A DNA stretch of 64,000 nt, from positions 1,902,001-1,966,000 of the forward strand of contig NZ_CP038145.1 in assembly GCF_004519515.1 (NCBI RefSeq), written 5' to 3'. The notes under the pieces are model-generated. The model had not been told where the DNA came from. It saw only the letters and a program-made list of their open reading frames with translations, and did not search any database. Shown here in pieces: positions 9,316-17,487 of the stretch. The position numbers and the translations under genes are program-made. Position 1 is the stretch's first letter, and each line of letters starts with the position of its first letter. This DNA is from Actinobacillus indolicus (GTDB taxonomy: Bacteria > Pseudomonadota > Gammaproteobacteria > Enterobacterales > Pasteurellaceae).

Positions 9316-10389
9316 TTACTTCGCAATCCCTTTCTTAATCATCTCTTCAAAAAACGGATAATCCACTAAAAACGCGTCGTGTCCAAAGTCGGAATGAAAT
9401 TCGTAAAAATCGACGGCAATGCCTGCATTTTCTAAACGCTGTTTGCTTTTATGTAGGTCAATCTGTTTAAAGAGTTGATCGCTCGTTACACCAACAAGGG
9501 TGTAATTCGCTTTAATGCGACTGAGTGCTTCTTGCTCGTTTGCATAGGTTAAAGCAGGATCATAGAGATCTAAAGCTCTTAACAGGCGTAAGTAACTGTT
9601 GGCGTCAAAGCGATCTAGAAATTTGACCCCTTGATAGCTGAGATATGATTCTACTTGGAAATGATCACCCCAAATCGTTCCCGTCTGTTTCACTTCTCGC
9701 CCAAAGGCTTTGGCAAGTTGTACATCGGTGCGGTAGGTGAGCATACCAAGCATTCGGGCAATTTTTAAGCCGTTATCTGGGGGAGTACTGCCATAATAAT
9801 CGCCGTTGTTAAAATGGGGATCGTTTATTACCGCTTGTCGCATAACGTGATTGAAGCCGATTGCTTCTGCACTCAAAGTAAGCGAAGAACAGAGATTAAC
9901 CACATTTCTCACTTGTTCCGGATAATCAATCGCCCACTGTGTCGCTTGCATTCCACCAAAAGAACCGCCTACAACCGCTTGTAACTGGGTAATGCCCAAC
10001 TTATCGATCAGGGCTTTTTGCACTTTCACAATATCTTGTACTGTGATAACAGGAAATTGACTGCCGTAAGGTTTGTTTGTTTGTGGATTAATAGACGAAG
10101 GACCAGTCGTACCTTTGCAACCGCCAAGCACATTCGAGCAGATAAAAAAGTATTTATCAGTATCAAAAGCTAATCCTGCACCGATGAAATCTTGCCACCA
10201 GCCTTTATCCGCAGGCGGTGCATAATAGGGTTCAGCGTCACCCGTTAAGGCGTGGCACAACAGCACAGCATTGCTTTTTTCAGCGTTCAATGTGCCATAA
10301 GTTTGGTAAGCGACATTGATAGGCGAAAGTGTTCCGCCTAAAGCAAGCTCAAGGGGAATATCATCAAAAAGAGTAATCTGCTGTGCCAT
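9316..10389 (-). CDS. metX: Homoserine O-acetyltransferase
   Basis: A 357-residue alpha/beta-hydrolase acyltransferase that makes O-acetyl-homoserine from homoserine and acetyl-CoA, the first dedicated step of methionine synthesis. The nucleophile serine is in [11 protein letters not shown], and the C-terminal acid/histidine pair in TSDQLF and [11 protein letters not shown]. The frame is open 28 codons further upstream, but those codons read through an uptake signal. ATG 10389 has an AAGGA site six bases ahead and gives the family start [21 protein letters not shown] sequence. Expression is probably repressed by MetJ through the operator at 10482. Confidence 0.93.
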   Translation of the reverse strand: MAQQITLFDDIPLELALGGTLSPINVAYQTYGTLNAEKSNAVLLCHALTGDAEPYYAPPADKGWWQDFIGAGLAFDTDKYFFICSNVLGGCKGTTGPSSINPQTNKPYGSQFPVITVQDIVKVQKALIDKLGITQLQAVVGGSFGGMQATQWAIDYPEQVRNVVNLCSSLTLSAEAIGFNHVMRQAVINDPHFNNGDYYGSTPPDNGLKIARMLGMLTYRTDVQLAKAFGREVKQTGTIWGDHFQVESYLSYQGVKFLDRFDANSYLRLLRALDLYDPALTYANEQEALSRIKANYTLVGVTSDQLFKQIDLHKSKQRLENAGIAVDFYEFHSDFGHDAFLVDYPFFEEMIKKGIAK

Positions 10390-10420
10390 AAAAATCCTTG
10401 CAAAAAACGGTAAAAAAGCG

Positions 10421-10429
10421 ACCGCTTGT
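10421..10429 (-). other. DNA uptake signal sequence
   Basis: ACCGCTTGT, complement of the Apl-type core, in the metX 5' untranslated region. Its position argues against the longer upstream metX frame being translated. Confidence 0.8.
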
Positions 10430-10444
10430 CTTTGAATAGCTTCA

Positions 10445-10473
10445 AGTTTACGAATAGGAAATAATTTCGTCAA
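10445..10473 (-). promoter_or_regulatory. Predicted metX promoter
   Basis: On the minus strand, -35 TTGACG (10468-10473) and -10 TAAACT (10445-10450) are separated by 17 bases. The predicted start near 10438 leaves a leader of about 50 bases. MetJ boxes lie just upstream. Confidence 0.65.
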
Positions 10474-10481
10474 GAAATTTT

Positions 10482-10497
10482 AGACATCTAAACGTCT
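10482..10497. promoter_or_regulatory. MetJ operator: two tandem met boxes
   Basis: AGACATCT followed directly by AAACGTCT, each 7/8 matches to the met box AGACGTCT. MetJ binds such tandem 8-bp boxes with S-adenosylmethionine as corepressor. The operator lies just upstream of the metX -35 element. Confidence 0.75.
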
Positions 10498-10517
10498 AGA
10501 TTTTTAAATGGCTAAAT

Positions 10518-10526
10518 GCAAGCGGT
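10518..10526 (+). other. DNA uptake signal sequence (one-base variant)
   Basis: GCAAGCGGT followed by CAGATTTAAC in the divergent region between metX and the AraC-type regulator. Confidence 0.65.
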
Positions 10527-10638
10527 CAGATTTAACTAATTTTTTACAAATAAGTTGTTTTTATTCGGTTTTTATCTGTTTATACTCCTGTTTTGTTTAA
10601 TATGATCAGCTTATTATTCATTATAAAGGGGAGGTAAA

Positions 10639-11526
10639 ATGGACTATTTAGATAGGTTAATTGAATTTGCCAATATTAAAGGAGAAATCAATGTATTATG
10701 CCGTTTTAATGGCAGTTGGCAATTAAACCACCCACAAAATAGAGATCTGTTAGGCGTGTTCCACATTATTTCAAAAGGACAGTGCTGTTTACGTTTGGAA
10801 GAACAATGCTATCACCTTAAGGAAGGGGATGTGTTCTTCTTACCTTATGGTTCAGCACACATTATAGAGAAACAGGTTGAAGCTGCTCCAGATCCGTTGA
10901 GAATTGATATACAACAGGAGTATGGTGCATTTACACTGTGTGCAAACAACCACTTATTACATGATTTTGAAATGTTTTGTGGTTATTTTCATTATTCCAG
11001 CTCATTGTCTCGTTCTTTCATTTCTTTACCACAATGGTATCTCTCTACGGAAAATCATTCTATTCTGTCGCTATTAGCCATATTGCGCCAAGAGGCAACG
11101 CCAGCATTAGGCGGTAAAGCAGTTGTAAATGCTTTATCTAATGTATTATTTACCTATTTAATTCGTGATTATTTAGCGCATCATCAGGTAAAAGAAGGCA
11201 TTTTAGCGGCATTGCAAGATAACCGTTTAAGTTATGCGGTCAATGCGATGTTAGAAGATCCAGCTCAAGAGTGGACAATGGAAAGTCTTGCTGAGCGTTG
11301 TGCAATGTCAAGGGCGACCTTCATTAAACAGTTTAAAGAGAAAACGGGAATGTTGGCAGGGCAATTTTTAACGGAACTACGAATGCAGAAAGCGGAGAGT
11401 TTGTTGAAATACAGCCAAAAAAGTATCCAACAAATCGCAGCAGAGGTGGGATATAGCTCAGAAGCGCATTTTAGCAAGACATTCAAGCGGTATTATCACT
11501 GTTCGCCAAGTCAGTTTAGATCTTAG
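10639..11526 (+). CDS. AraC-family regulator, RclR-like (cupin plus HTH)
   Basis: A 295-residue protein. An N-terminal cupin-type sensor (residues 30-110, with KEGDVFFLPYGSAH) precedes a two-helix-turn-helix AraC domain (about 200-295, including SYSQKSIQQIAAEVGYSSEAHFSKTFKRYY-type helices). The N-terminal layout matches E. coli RclR, the hypochlorite sensor. Cys21 is at the same position, and a Cys in FCGYF (residue 114) aligns with the second redox cysteine of RclR, Cys89. It ends about 60 bases from the convergent dmsABC operon. The target is not shown by sequence, but sensing of reactive chlorine next to an S-oxide reductase is a reasonable inference. Confidence 0.8.
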   Translation: MDYLDRLIEFANIKGEINVLCRFNGSWQLNHPQNRDLLGVFHIISKGQCCLRLEEQCYHLKEGDVFFLPYGSAHIIEKQVEAAPDPLRIDIQQEYGAFTLCANNHLLHDFEMFCGYFHYSSSLSRSFISLPQWYLSTENHSILSLLAILRQEATPALGGKAVVNALSNVLFTYLIRDYLAHHQVKEGILAALQDNRLSYAVNAMLEDPAQEWTMESLAERCAMSRATFIKQFKEKTGMLAGQFLTELRMQKAESLLKYSQKSIQQIAAEVGYSSEAHFSKTFKRYYHCSPSQFRS

Positions 11527-11536
11527 ATTTTCTATC

Positions 11537-11563
11537 TACCTTCCCCATAAACAGGGGAAGGTA
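11537..11563. terminator. Hairpin between the regulator and dmsC (convergent)
   Basis: TACCTTCCCC pairs with GGGGAAGGTA over a 7-base loop (10-bp stem). There is no clear T-run on either strand, so termination is plausible for both converging transcripts but not certain. Confidence 0.5.
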
Positions 11564-11585
11564 AGTTAAAGAAACATTATGTCTG

Positions 11586-12497
11586 TTAACCCCCTAACGC
11601 TTTCAATCCCACCGTCATATGTAATCCGTAAAACAAGGTTCTACCGAGTAATTCACCGATCAGGATTAACGCAAATCCGCTGAAGCTGATGAGTGCAGTG
11701 CGTTTTTTCAGTGCTACTAGCAATAAGACAATACCGACAATAATCAATCCAAAGCGGATAAAGGTGATAGTGAGATAATCAGGTACGAGATCTAATGCAG
11801 TGAAGATCGCCGTTTTTACCCCTAAGAGATATTGATAGTTCAAGTAGGTGCTAATTGCAGTGGCAATCGCCCCAACGATTGCAATACCAACCAAGCTTTT
11901 TTGTAAATACTCACCGCAACGTACCGCTTGTAATAAGCCGACTGCCAAAGCAGAACCAGCTAATACAGCCGTTAAGAAAAACGATACTGGCGTATAGACG
12001 CTATTCCACGTTGGCACAGTTGGGATTAGGTAGAGTTTTGCCATTGCCCCGATAAAAATTAAACCTGAAATAGCAACAACTACACGCCCCAACGGTTGCC
12101 ACGCTGTTGGTAGTTTGTGTTCAATAGATGAAACAAAGCTAACAAGCGGTAAGTTTGGGCGATCTTTTTGCAAATAACGGCTAACCGCTAATACCCAGTA
12201 AGCACCACCAAGGGCAAAGAATAGTGAGCCAGTGGCGATTTCATTACTTAAATCCGATGCACCAACACGGTTTAATGCATTAAATGCTCGTTCAGGTGAA
12301 CCTAAATGGGTGGTAGACGCAATAAAGCCGATTGCCATTAATACCCAAAGGGCTGTCATAATGTAATGGATTTTGTTTGCTGCTGTTTTACCTTGTGCTG
12401 TCGCAAGCAGTAAGCTAAGTGCAATAAATGCCCCAACAACTGTTTGAGCCAGTACGGTAAAAAAGACTAAGGGTAATTCGTGTAATCCAGCACCCAT
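11586..12497 (-). CDS. dmsC: DMSO reductase membrane anchor subunit DmsC
   Basis: A 303-residue polytopic inner-membrane protein with about eight hydrophobic segments. It starts MGAGLHELPLVFFTVLAQTVVG, the typical DmsC opening. In the family it anchors DmsAB and oxidises menaquinol, passing electrons to DmsB. Its ATG is reached through an AGGAGG site that lies inside the last codons of dmsB, so the two genes are translationally coupled. Two uptake signals lie within the coding sequence. Confidence 0.93.
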   Translation of the reverse strand: MGAGLHELPLVFFTVLAQTVVGAFIALSLLLATAQGKTAANKIHYIMTALWVLMAIGFIASTTHLGSPERAFNALNRVGASDLSNEIATGSLFFALGGAYWVLAVSRYLQKDRPNLPLVSFVSSIEHKLPTAWQPLGRVVVAISGLIFIGAMAKLYLIPTVPTWNSVYTPVSFFLTAVLAGSALAVGLLQAVRCGEYLQKSLVGIAIVGAIATAISTYLNYQYLLGVKTAIFTALDLVPDYLTITFIRFGLIIVGIVLLLVALKKRTALISFSGFALILIGELLGRTLFYGLHMTVGLKALGG

Positions 12498-12498
12498 T

Positions 12499-13119
12499 TT
12501 ATACCTCCTTCGGATTGGCTAAGAAACCGCCTTGATAGTTGGTCGGTTTGGCGTTGTTATTTAAACGCAATGCAATGTTCGGCTGGGTGTAGCTCGAATC
12601 TGGTAACGGGGCGACATCACGAATTTCACCATATTTTGCTTTAAGTTCATCGATCGGTAATAGATCTAACGCACGCAATGGGCAAGATTCGACGCACATT
12701 GGTTTTAAACCTTGTTCAACTCGTTCAAAACAGCCGTCGCATTTGGTCATTCTGCCGAGTTGTTGGTTAAATTGTGGCGCACCATAAGGGCAAGCCATTG
12801 AGCAATATTGACAACCGATACAAACTTCTTGATTAACTACCACAAAGCCGTCTTCACGTTTATGCATTGCACCGCTTGGGCAAACGCTCGCACAAGCGGG
12901 ATTGTCGCAGTGGTTACAGGAAATCGACAGATAATAAGAGAATACATCTTGCGTCCACGCATCGCCCTGTTGTTTCCAACCGCCACCGCAGTATTCGTAA
13001 ATACGGCGGAAGCTCACATCAGGGGTTAAATCTTTATAGTCTTTACACGCCAGTTCGCAGGTTTTACAGCCTGTGCAACGTTGCGAATCAATGTAAAATC
13101 CGTATTGTTTTTTACTCAT
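12499..13119 (-). CDS. dmsB: DMSO reductase iron-sulfur subunit DmsB
   Basis: A 206-residue ferredoxin-like subunit with four cysteine groups for four [4Fe-4S] clusters: CTGCKTCELAC, CNHCDNPACASVC, CIGCQYCSMAC and CDGCFERVEQGLKPMCVESC. It relays electrons from DmsC to the molybdenum cofactor in DmsA. It has no signal of its own and in this family is carried to the membrane with DmsA through the Tat pathway. The gap to dmsA is 6 bases, with an AGGGG ribosome site. Confidence 0.95.
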   Translation of the reverse strand: MSKKQYGFYIDSQRCTGCKTCELACKDYKDLTPDVSFRRIYEYCGGGWKQQGDAWTQDVFSYYLSISCNHCDNPACASVCPSGAMHKREDGFVVVNQEVCIGCQYCSMACPYGAPQFNQQLGRMTKCDGCFERVEQGLKPMCVESCPLRALDLLPIDELKAKYGEIRDVAPLPDSSYTQPNIALRLNNNAKPTNYQGGFLANPKEV

Positions 13120-13125
13120 AGCTTA

Positions 13126-15567
13126 TTACCCCTTCACCACTGGTTCAATTTCAACTAAGTTCGTATGTTGTGGATTGCCCTTTGATAATGGCGACGGGCG
13201 TTGCGTCGTTAAGACGTTAAAGCTACCGTTATGATCCACCCGTTTTCCATCAGGCATATACCAAGCCCCTTCACCCATTGCAGTTACGCCTGGCATAATA
13301 CGCGGTGTGACATTCGCCATTACACGCGTTTCACCACGATCATTGAAAATTCGCACCATTTCACCGTGTTTGATGCCACGTTTTTCGGCATCAAGCGGGT
13401 TGATCCAAACGGATTGTTGCGAAGCCTGTTGTAACACATCGACGTTGCCGTAGGTTGAGTGAACACGGGATTTATAGTGGAAACCGACAAGCTGTAACGG
13501 ATATTGCTCACGCTTCGGATCATCCCAGCCTTCAAATTGACGAGCATAAATAGGCAATGGGCTAATCACATCACCTTCAGGCAATTTCCACGTTTCGGCG
13601 ATTTTGGCCAAACGTTCGGAGTAGATCTCAATTTTGCCAGATGGGGTGGTGAGTGGATTTGCCACAGGATCTTCACGGAATTTTTTAAACGCCACCATAT
13701 GTCCAGCAGGATCTTTCTGTTTGATAATGCCTTTTTCTCTAAACTCTTCAAAACTGAACTGTTGGAAGAACGGATTTTTCTCTTGAGTAAGTTTATAGAG
13801 ATGGCGTAACCACTCTTCTTGGGTTCTGCCTTCGGTAAACTTCTCTTTAACCCCCATTTTTTCCGCAATGCCTGCCAAGATTTCATAGACGGGTTTGCAT
13901 TCAAACTGTGGTTCAATCGCTTTATCTGCAAAAATGACATAGCCCATATTGCCTGCCGAACCGTCCATACAGAAGTCCATCTGCTCTGAAGTAGTACAGT
14001 CTGGTAAGAGAATATCGGCACATTTTGCGGTCGATGTCATATGGTTATCAATCACCACCAACATTTCGAGCATACTTTCATCTTGCAGAATATCTAGGGT
14101 ACGGTTGATGTCTGAGTGTTGATTGATAATACAGTTGCCTGCGTAGTTCAGGATAAATTTAATCGGCTGATTGAGCTTCTCTGCACCTTTTAAACCATCG
14201 GTTAAAGCGGTCATTTCCTTGCCACGAGTTACGGCATCTGTCCACATAAAGATAGGAATTTTTGCTTTAATCGGGTTCTCGCCCACAGGCAAACGCACAA
14301 ACGGCATTGTATAGAAACCTTCACGAGATCCGCTGTTGCCACCACTAATCCCCACGTTACCTGTTAAACAGGCTAACATGGCAATAGCACGGGCGGCTTG
14401 TTCACCGTTGGCGTGGCGTTGTGGCCCCCAACCTTGACAGATATAAGCAGGTTTTGTGGTCGCAATTTCTCGTGCAAGGCTGATAATACGCTCTTTTGGA
14501 ATAGCGGTGATTTTTTCTGCCCATTCTGGAGTTTTTGTCGTTTGATCGTCCCCTTGTCCTAAAATATAGGCTTTGTAGTGAGCGTTCGGTTTTGCTGACG
14601 CAGGTAAGGTTTTTTCGTCATAACCGATACAATAAGTATCAAGGAAGGCTTGATCGACCAAGTTTTCGGTAATCATCACATACGCCATACCTTCCACTAA
14701 TGCCGCATCTGTACCTGGGCGGATCGGGATCCACTCGCCACGACCTGCAATAGTGTCGTTATAACGTGGATCAATCATAATGGTTTTAGCTTGCGAACGT
14801 TCCGCCGCTTGTTGATAAAGGTAAGTCACACCACCGCCACTCATACGGGTTTCCGCAGGGTTATTGCCGAAATAGACCACGAGCTTGGAATTTTCAATAT
14901 CCGTTGGGCTATTGCCTGCGTTACTGCCGTACATATAAGGAATAGCTTCAAAAATTTGAGCGTAGCTGTAAGTGCCGTGATGCCCTAGACAACCGCCGAT
15001 ACTGTTCATAAAACGGCTGGAAATACTGCGTGGTGGCGGATAAGATGCTGCAACTGTTGCTCCTAATGTGCCTGTGGCAAACGGCAAATAAAGGCTTTCG
15101 TTGCCGTATTGAGCAATAATGCGTTTTAAATTAGACGCAATTTCTTCAAAGGCTTCGTCCCAAGTGATACGTTTAAACTTACCTTCGCCACGCTTTCCAA
15201 CCCGTTTCATCGGGTATTTCAAACGGTCGGGGTTATAAACACGACGACGCATTGAACGTCCCCTTGCGCAAGCACGCACTTGGTGGAAATCGCCGTAATT
15301 GTCTAAACCAAGATTATCGGTTTCTACATATTTAATCACGCCATCTTGAACGTGCATACGCAACGGGCAACGGCTGTGGCAGTTTACGGTACAAGCACTC
15401 CAAACAAGTTTTTCATTCGCCGTAGAAGCGGTTGTTTTTGGGTTCGCTTTTGCAATTGGAATTTGAACAGCACTTGCTGCAAGTGCCGCCCCACTTAACG
15501 CAGCACCACCTTTGAGAAACGAACGTCGTTCCGCCGAAAAATGGCTGCTGTCTGATTGATGTTTCAT
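13126..15567 (-). CDS. dmsA: DMSO / S-oxide reductase catalytic subunit DmsA
   Basis: A molybdopterin (bis-PGD) oxidoreductase of about 813 residues. The Tat signal contains ERRSFLKGG, followed by a mild hydrophobic stretch ending near PIAKA. The N-terminal cluster site CTVNCHSRC is present, and HGTYSYAQ carries the serine expected to ligate molybdenum. The rest matches E. coli DmsA throughout (for example NNPAETRMSGGG and HSDINRT). It reduces DMSO, amine N-oxides and related S-oxides as anaerobic electron acceptors. An in-frame ATG lies five codons upstream, but GGGGA precedes ATG 15567, which is preferred. dmsD is not adjacent. Confidence 0.95.
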   Translation of the reverse strand: MKHQSDSSHFSAERRSFLKGGAALSGAALAASAVQIPIAKANPKTTASTANEKLVWSACTVNCHSRCPLRMHVQDGVIKYVETDNLGLDNYGDFHQVRACARGRSMRRRVYNPDRLKYPMKRVGKRGEGKFKRITWDEAFEEIASNLKRIIAQYGNESLYLPFATGTLGATVAASYPPPRSISSRFMNSIGGCLGHHGTYSYAQIFEAIPYMYGSNAGNSPTDIENSKLVVYFGNNPAETRMSGGGVTYLYQQAAERSQAKTIMIDPRYNDTIAGRGEWIPIRPGTDAALVEGMAYVMITENLVDQAFLDTYCIGYDEKTLPASAKPNAHYKAYILGQGDDQTTKTPEWAEKITAIPKERIISLAREIATTKPAYICQGWGPQRHANGEQAARAIAMLACLTGNVGISGGNSGSREGFYTMPFVRLPVGENPIKAKIPIFMWTDAVTRGKEMTALTDGLKGAEKLNQPIKFILNYAGNCIINQHSDINRTLDILQDESMLEMLVVIDNHMTSTAKCADILLPDCTTSEQMDFCMDGSAGNMGYVIFADKAIEPQFECKPVYEILAGIAEKMGVKEKFTEGRTQEEWLRHLYKLTQEKNPFFQQFSFEEFREKGIIKQKDPAGHMVAFKKFREDPVANPLTTPSGKIEIYSERLAKIAETWKLPEGDVISPLPIYARQFEGWDDPKREQYPLQLVGFHYKSRVHSTYGNVDVLQQASQQSVWINPLDAEKRGIKHGEMVRIFNDRGETRVMANVTPRIMPGVTAMGEGAWYMPDGKRVDHNGSFNVLTTQRPSPLSKGNPQHTNLVEIEPVVKG

Positions 15568-15617
15568 ATAATTTCCCCACAAAATAGAAAATTGACCCGA
15601 TTAAGTCATTCGTAGGG

Positions 15618-15658
15618 AATATAGAGATTTCCGTTGATGAAGTTTTGACGATTATCAA
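15618..15658 (-). promoter_or_regulatory. FNR-type promoter of dmsABC
   Basis: TTGAC-GATT-ATCAA (15645-15658) matches the FNR site TTGAT-N4-ATCAA at 9 of 10 positions. On the minus strand a -10 element TATATT lies at 15618-15623. The start predicted from that -10 (about 15610-15611) puts the FNR dyad near -41, the class II activator position. Anaerobic induction by FNR is therefore strongly suggested. Confidence 0.75.
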
Positions 15659-15753
15659 ATTGCTCAGGAAGTTAGACGATAACGCTTTAGGTTGAGATTA
15701 TTTCGTTATACATTTGATTGTATATCGATATGTTTAGATTTTTAAAATCAAGC

Positions 15754-15781
15754 TTGCAATTTCCCTTAGCTAGGCTATGCT
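15754..15781 (+). promoter_or_regulatory. Predicted promoter of the EamA transporter-sanA unit
   Basis: -35 TTGCAA (15754-15759) and -10 TATGCT (15776-15781) with a 16-base spacer, about 35 bases before the transporter ATG. Confidence 0.5.
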
Positions 15782-15815
15782 AACAATTTGTTTTATTTTT
15801 CATTTTTAAGTAGTT

Positions 15816-16706
15816 ATGTCACACCACCACCCCGTCAAAGGCACTATTGCAATTATTACCGCAGGCTTTTTATTTGCTTGTGTCAATACGCTTATTCCTA
15901 AATTAACTTCCGTTTCAACGATTGATGCCAGTGTTATTGCTCTGGTGCAATACCTTGTTGCGTTTGTCTTTTTAATGCCAAGTATGGCAAATATGGGCTT
16001 TTTTCAGTCGTTAAGAACGAAACATTTTGGTCAGCACTGTTTTCGGGTGTTTTTATCGGCAATCGGTATTCAATGCTGGACAATGGCTTTGGCTTATCCT
16101 ATTCCCATTTGGCAGGGGATTGCGTTGTTGATGACATCGCCACTGTTTGTGACTATTGGCTCTGGGCTATTTTTGAAAGAGAAAGTAGATACAAAACGCT
16201 GGATTGCGACTTTCTTGGGATTTGTGGGGGCAATGATTATTTTAGAGCCTTGGTCAGAAAATTTTGAGTGGGTAGTGTTATTGCCTGTTGCTGCCGCATT
16301 TTTCTGGGCGTGTTATTCGTTGATGGTGAAAAAACTGTCTAGTGAAGATTCGCCAACCACAATGGTCGCCTATCTATTTATTCTAATTACTCCATTTAAC
16401 TTGTTGATTGCATTGACGAATTTAAGCCCTGAAGGATTTAGTTTGCCGTCATTTAGTGATTTTGGTTTCTTGATTTTATTAGGTTTTTTAACGGCATTAG
16501 CACAGCTTGCGGTGGCTAAAGCCTATAATCTTGCTGATGCCTCTTATATTCAGCCGTTTGATTTTATTAAGTTACCATTGAACGTTTTAGCAGGTTGGCT
16601 TGTCTTTAACTGGGTGCCACCGGGTAAGCTATGGTTAGGAGCGGCGATTATTATTGGGGCAACAATTTATATTACTCATGTGGAAGCAAAGCAAGTGCAA
16701 AAATAG
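15816..16706 (+). CDS. EamA/DMT-family transporter
   Basis: A 296-residue membrane protein with ten predicted hydrophobic segments in two repeated halves, as in the drug/metabolite transporter superfamily. The second-half signature is visible around LTALAQLAVAKAYNLADASYIQPFDFIKLP. The family exports or imports small metabolites such as amino acids and nucleotide precursors; nothing here fixes the substrate. It is followed by sanA after 6 bases, so the two are probably co-transcribed. Confidence 0.85.
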   Translation: MSHHHPVKGTIAIITAGFLFACVNTLIPKLTSVSTIDASVIALVQYLVAFVFLMPSMANMGFFQSLRTKHFGQHCFRVFLSAIGIQCWTMALAYPIPIWQGIALLMTSPLFVTIGSGLFLKEKVDTKRWIATFLGFVGAMIILEPWSENFEWVVLLPVAAAFFWACYSLMVKKLSSEDSPTTMVAYLFILITPFNLLIALTNLSPEGFSLPSFSDFGFLILLGFLTALAQLAVAKAYNLADASYIQPFDFIKLPLNVLAGWLVFNWVPPGKLWLGAAIIIGATIYITHVEAKQVQK

Positions 16707-16712
16707 GACATA

Positions 16713-17411
16713 ATGGAAGAATTACAAGTATCGCAACAGACAAATGAAAAAGGGAGTTTTTTGAAAAAACTGTCTAAAGGGTTGTCACGTCTTGTAAGAC
16801 CGATATTCAGGTTATTTGTTGTGATTTTTATATTGATGCTTGCGATTGATTTTGGTACTGGATATTGGGTTAAAGATCAAATTTATACGGATGCCGAGAA
16901 AATCCCGAAACGAGAATATGCAGTTGTTTTAGGTACGGCTAAGTTTTATTTGTCTGGTGCGCCGAATTTATATTATAAATATCGTTTGGAAGCAGCAAAG
17001 TCCTTATTTTTGAGTAATAAGGTACATTATTTATTAATGAGTGGAGATAATAAAACCGCCTATTATAATGAACCGAAAATGATGACGACGGATATGCGTA
17101 GAATGGGGATTCCATTACAGAATATTAAGCAAGATTATGCGGGATATAATACGTTAGATTCGATCATTCGTGCAGATAAAGTATTTCGTCTTAATGCCTT
17201 TACGATTATTTCTCAGCAATTTCATTGTGAAAGAGCATTGTTAATCGCAAAATTTAAAAATATTGATGCAATTTGTTTTGCGGCCAAATATCCTGAAGGG
17301 CATTATAAAGTACGTATTCGAGAATTTTTTGCTCGAACTGCAATGGCGGTGAGGTTGTTATTCGGCGCAGATGCTTCAACATTGGAACCGTCTCAAATTA
17401 TTCAGCCTTAG
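16713..17411 (+). CDS. sanA: SanA-like envelope protein (DUF218/YdcF fold)
   Basis: A 232-residue protein with one membrane-spanning segment (about residues 30-50) and a periplasmic DUF218 domain. Motifs VVLGTAKFY, LLMSGDN, YNEPKMM, DYAGYNTLDSIIRA and QQFHCERALLIA follow E. coli SanA closely. SanA loss in E. coli causes vancomycin sensitivity, so it supports envelope integrity, but its biochemical activity is not established. The N-terminal cytosolic extension of about 25 residues is longer than in E. coli. The gene ends at an uptake-signal dyad that serves as terminator. Confidence 0.88.
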   Translation: MEELQVSQQTNEKGSFLKKLSKGLSRLVRPIFRLFVVIFILMLAIDFGTGYWVKDQIYTDAEKIPKREYAVVLGTAKFYLSGAPNLYYKYRLEAAKSLFLSNKVHYLLMSGDNKTAYYNEPKMMTTDMRRMGIPLQNIKQDYAGYNTLDSIIRADKVFRLNAFTIISQQFHCERALLIAKFKNIDAICFAAKYPEGHYKVRIREFFARTAMAVRLLFGADASTLEPSQIIQP

Positions 17412-17427
17412 CAAGCGTTTTATATAG

Positions 17428-17474
17428 ACAAGCGGTCTGTTGTTGTAAAATATTTACCAAAACAGACCGCTTGT
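17428..17474. terminator. Uptake-signal dyad acting as bidirectional terminator
   Basis: ACAAGCGGTCTGTT (17428-17441) and its exact complement AACAGACCGCTTGT (17461-17474) form a 14-bp stem between sanA and the convergent transporter gene. Paired uptake signals as terminators are well known in Pasteurellaceae. Confidence 0.75.
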
Positions 17475-17487
17475 TTATTTTGAGAAA

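Noticed and set aside
10390..10473. 28-codon extension of metX
   Set aside because: It reads through an uptake signal and the predicted promoter; AAGGA precedes ATG 10389.
13504..14021. Long open frames (101 and 151 codons) inside dmsA
   Set aside because: They overlap the strongly conserved DmsA coding sequence in other frames and have no ribosome site or recognisable domain.
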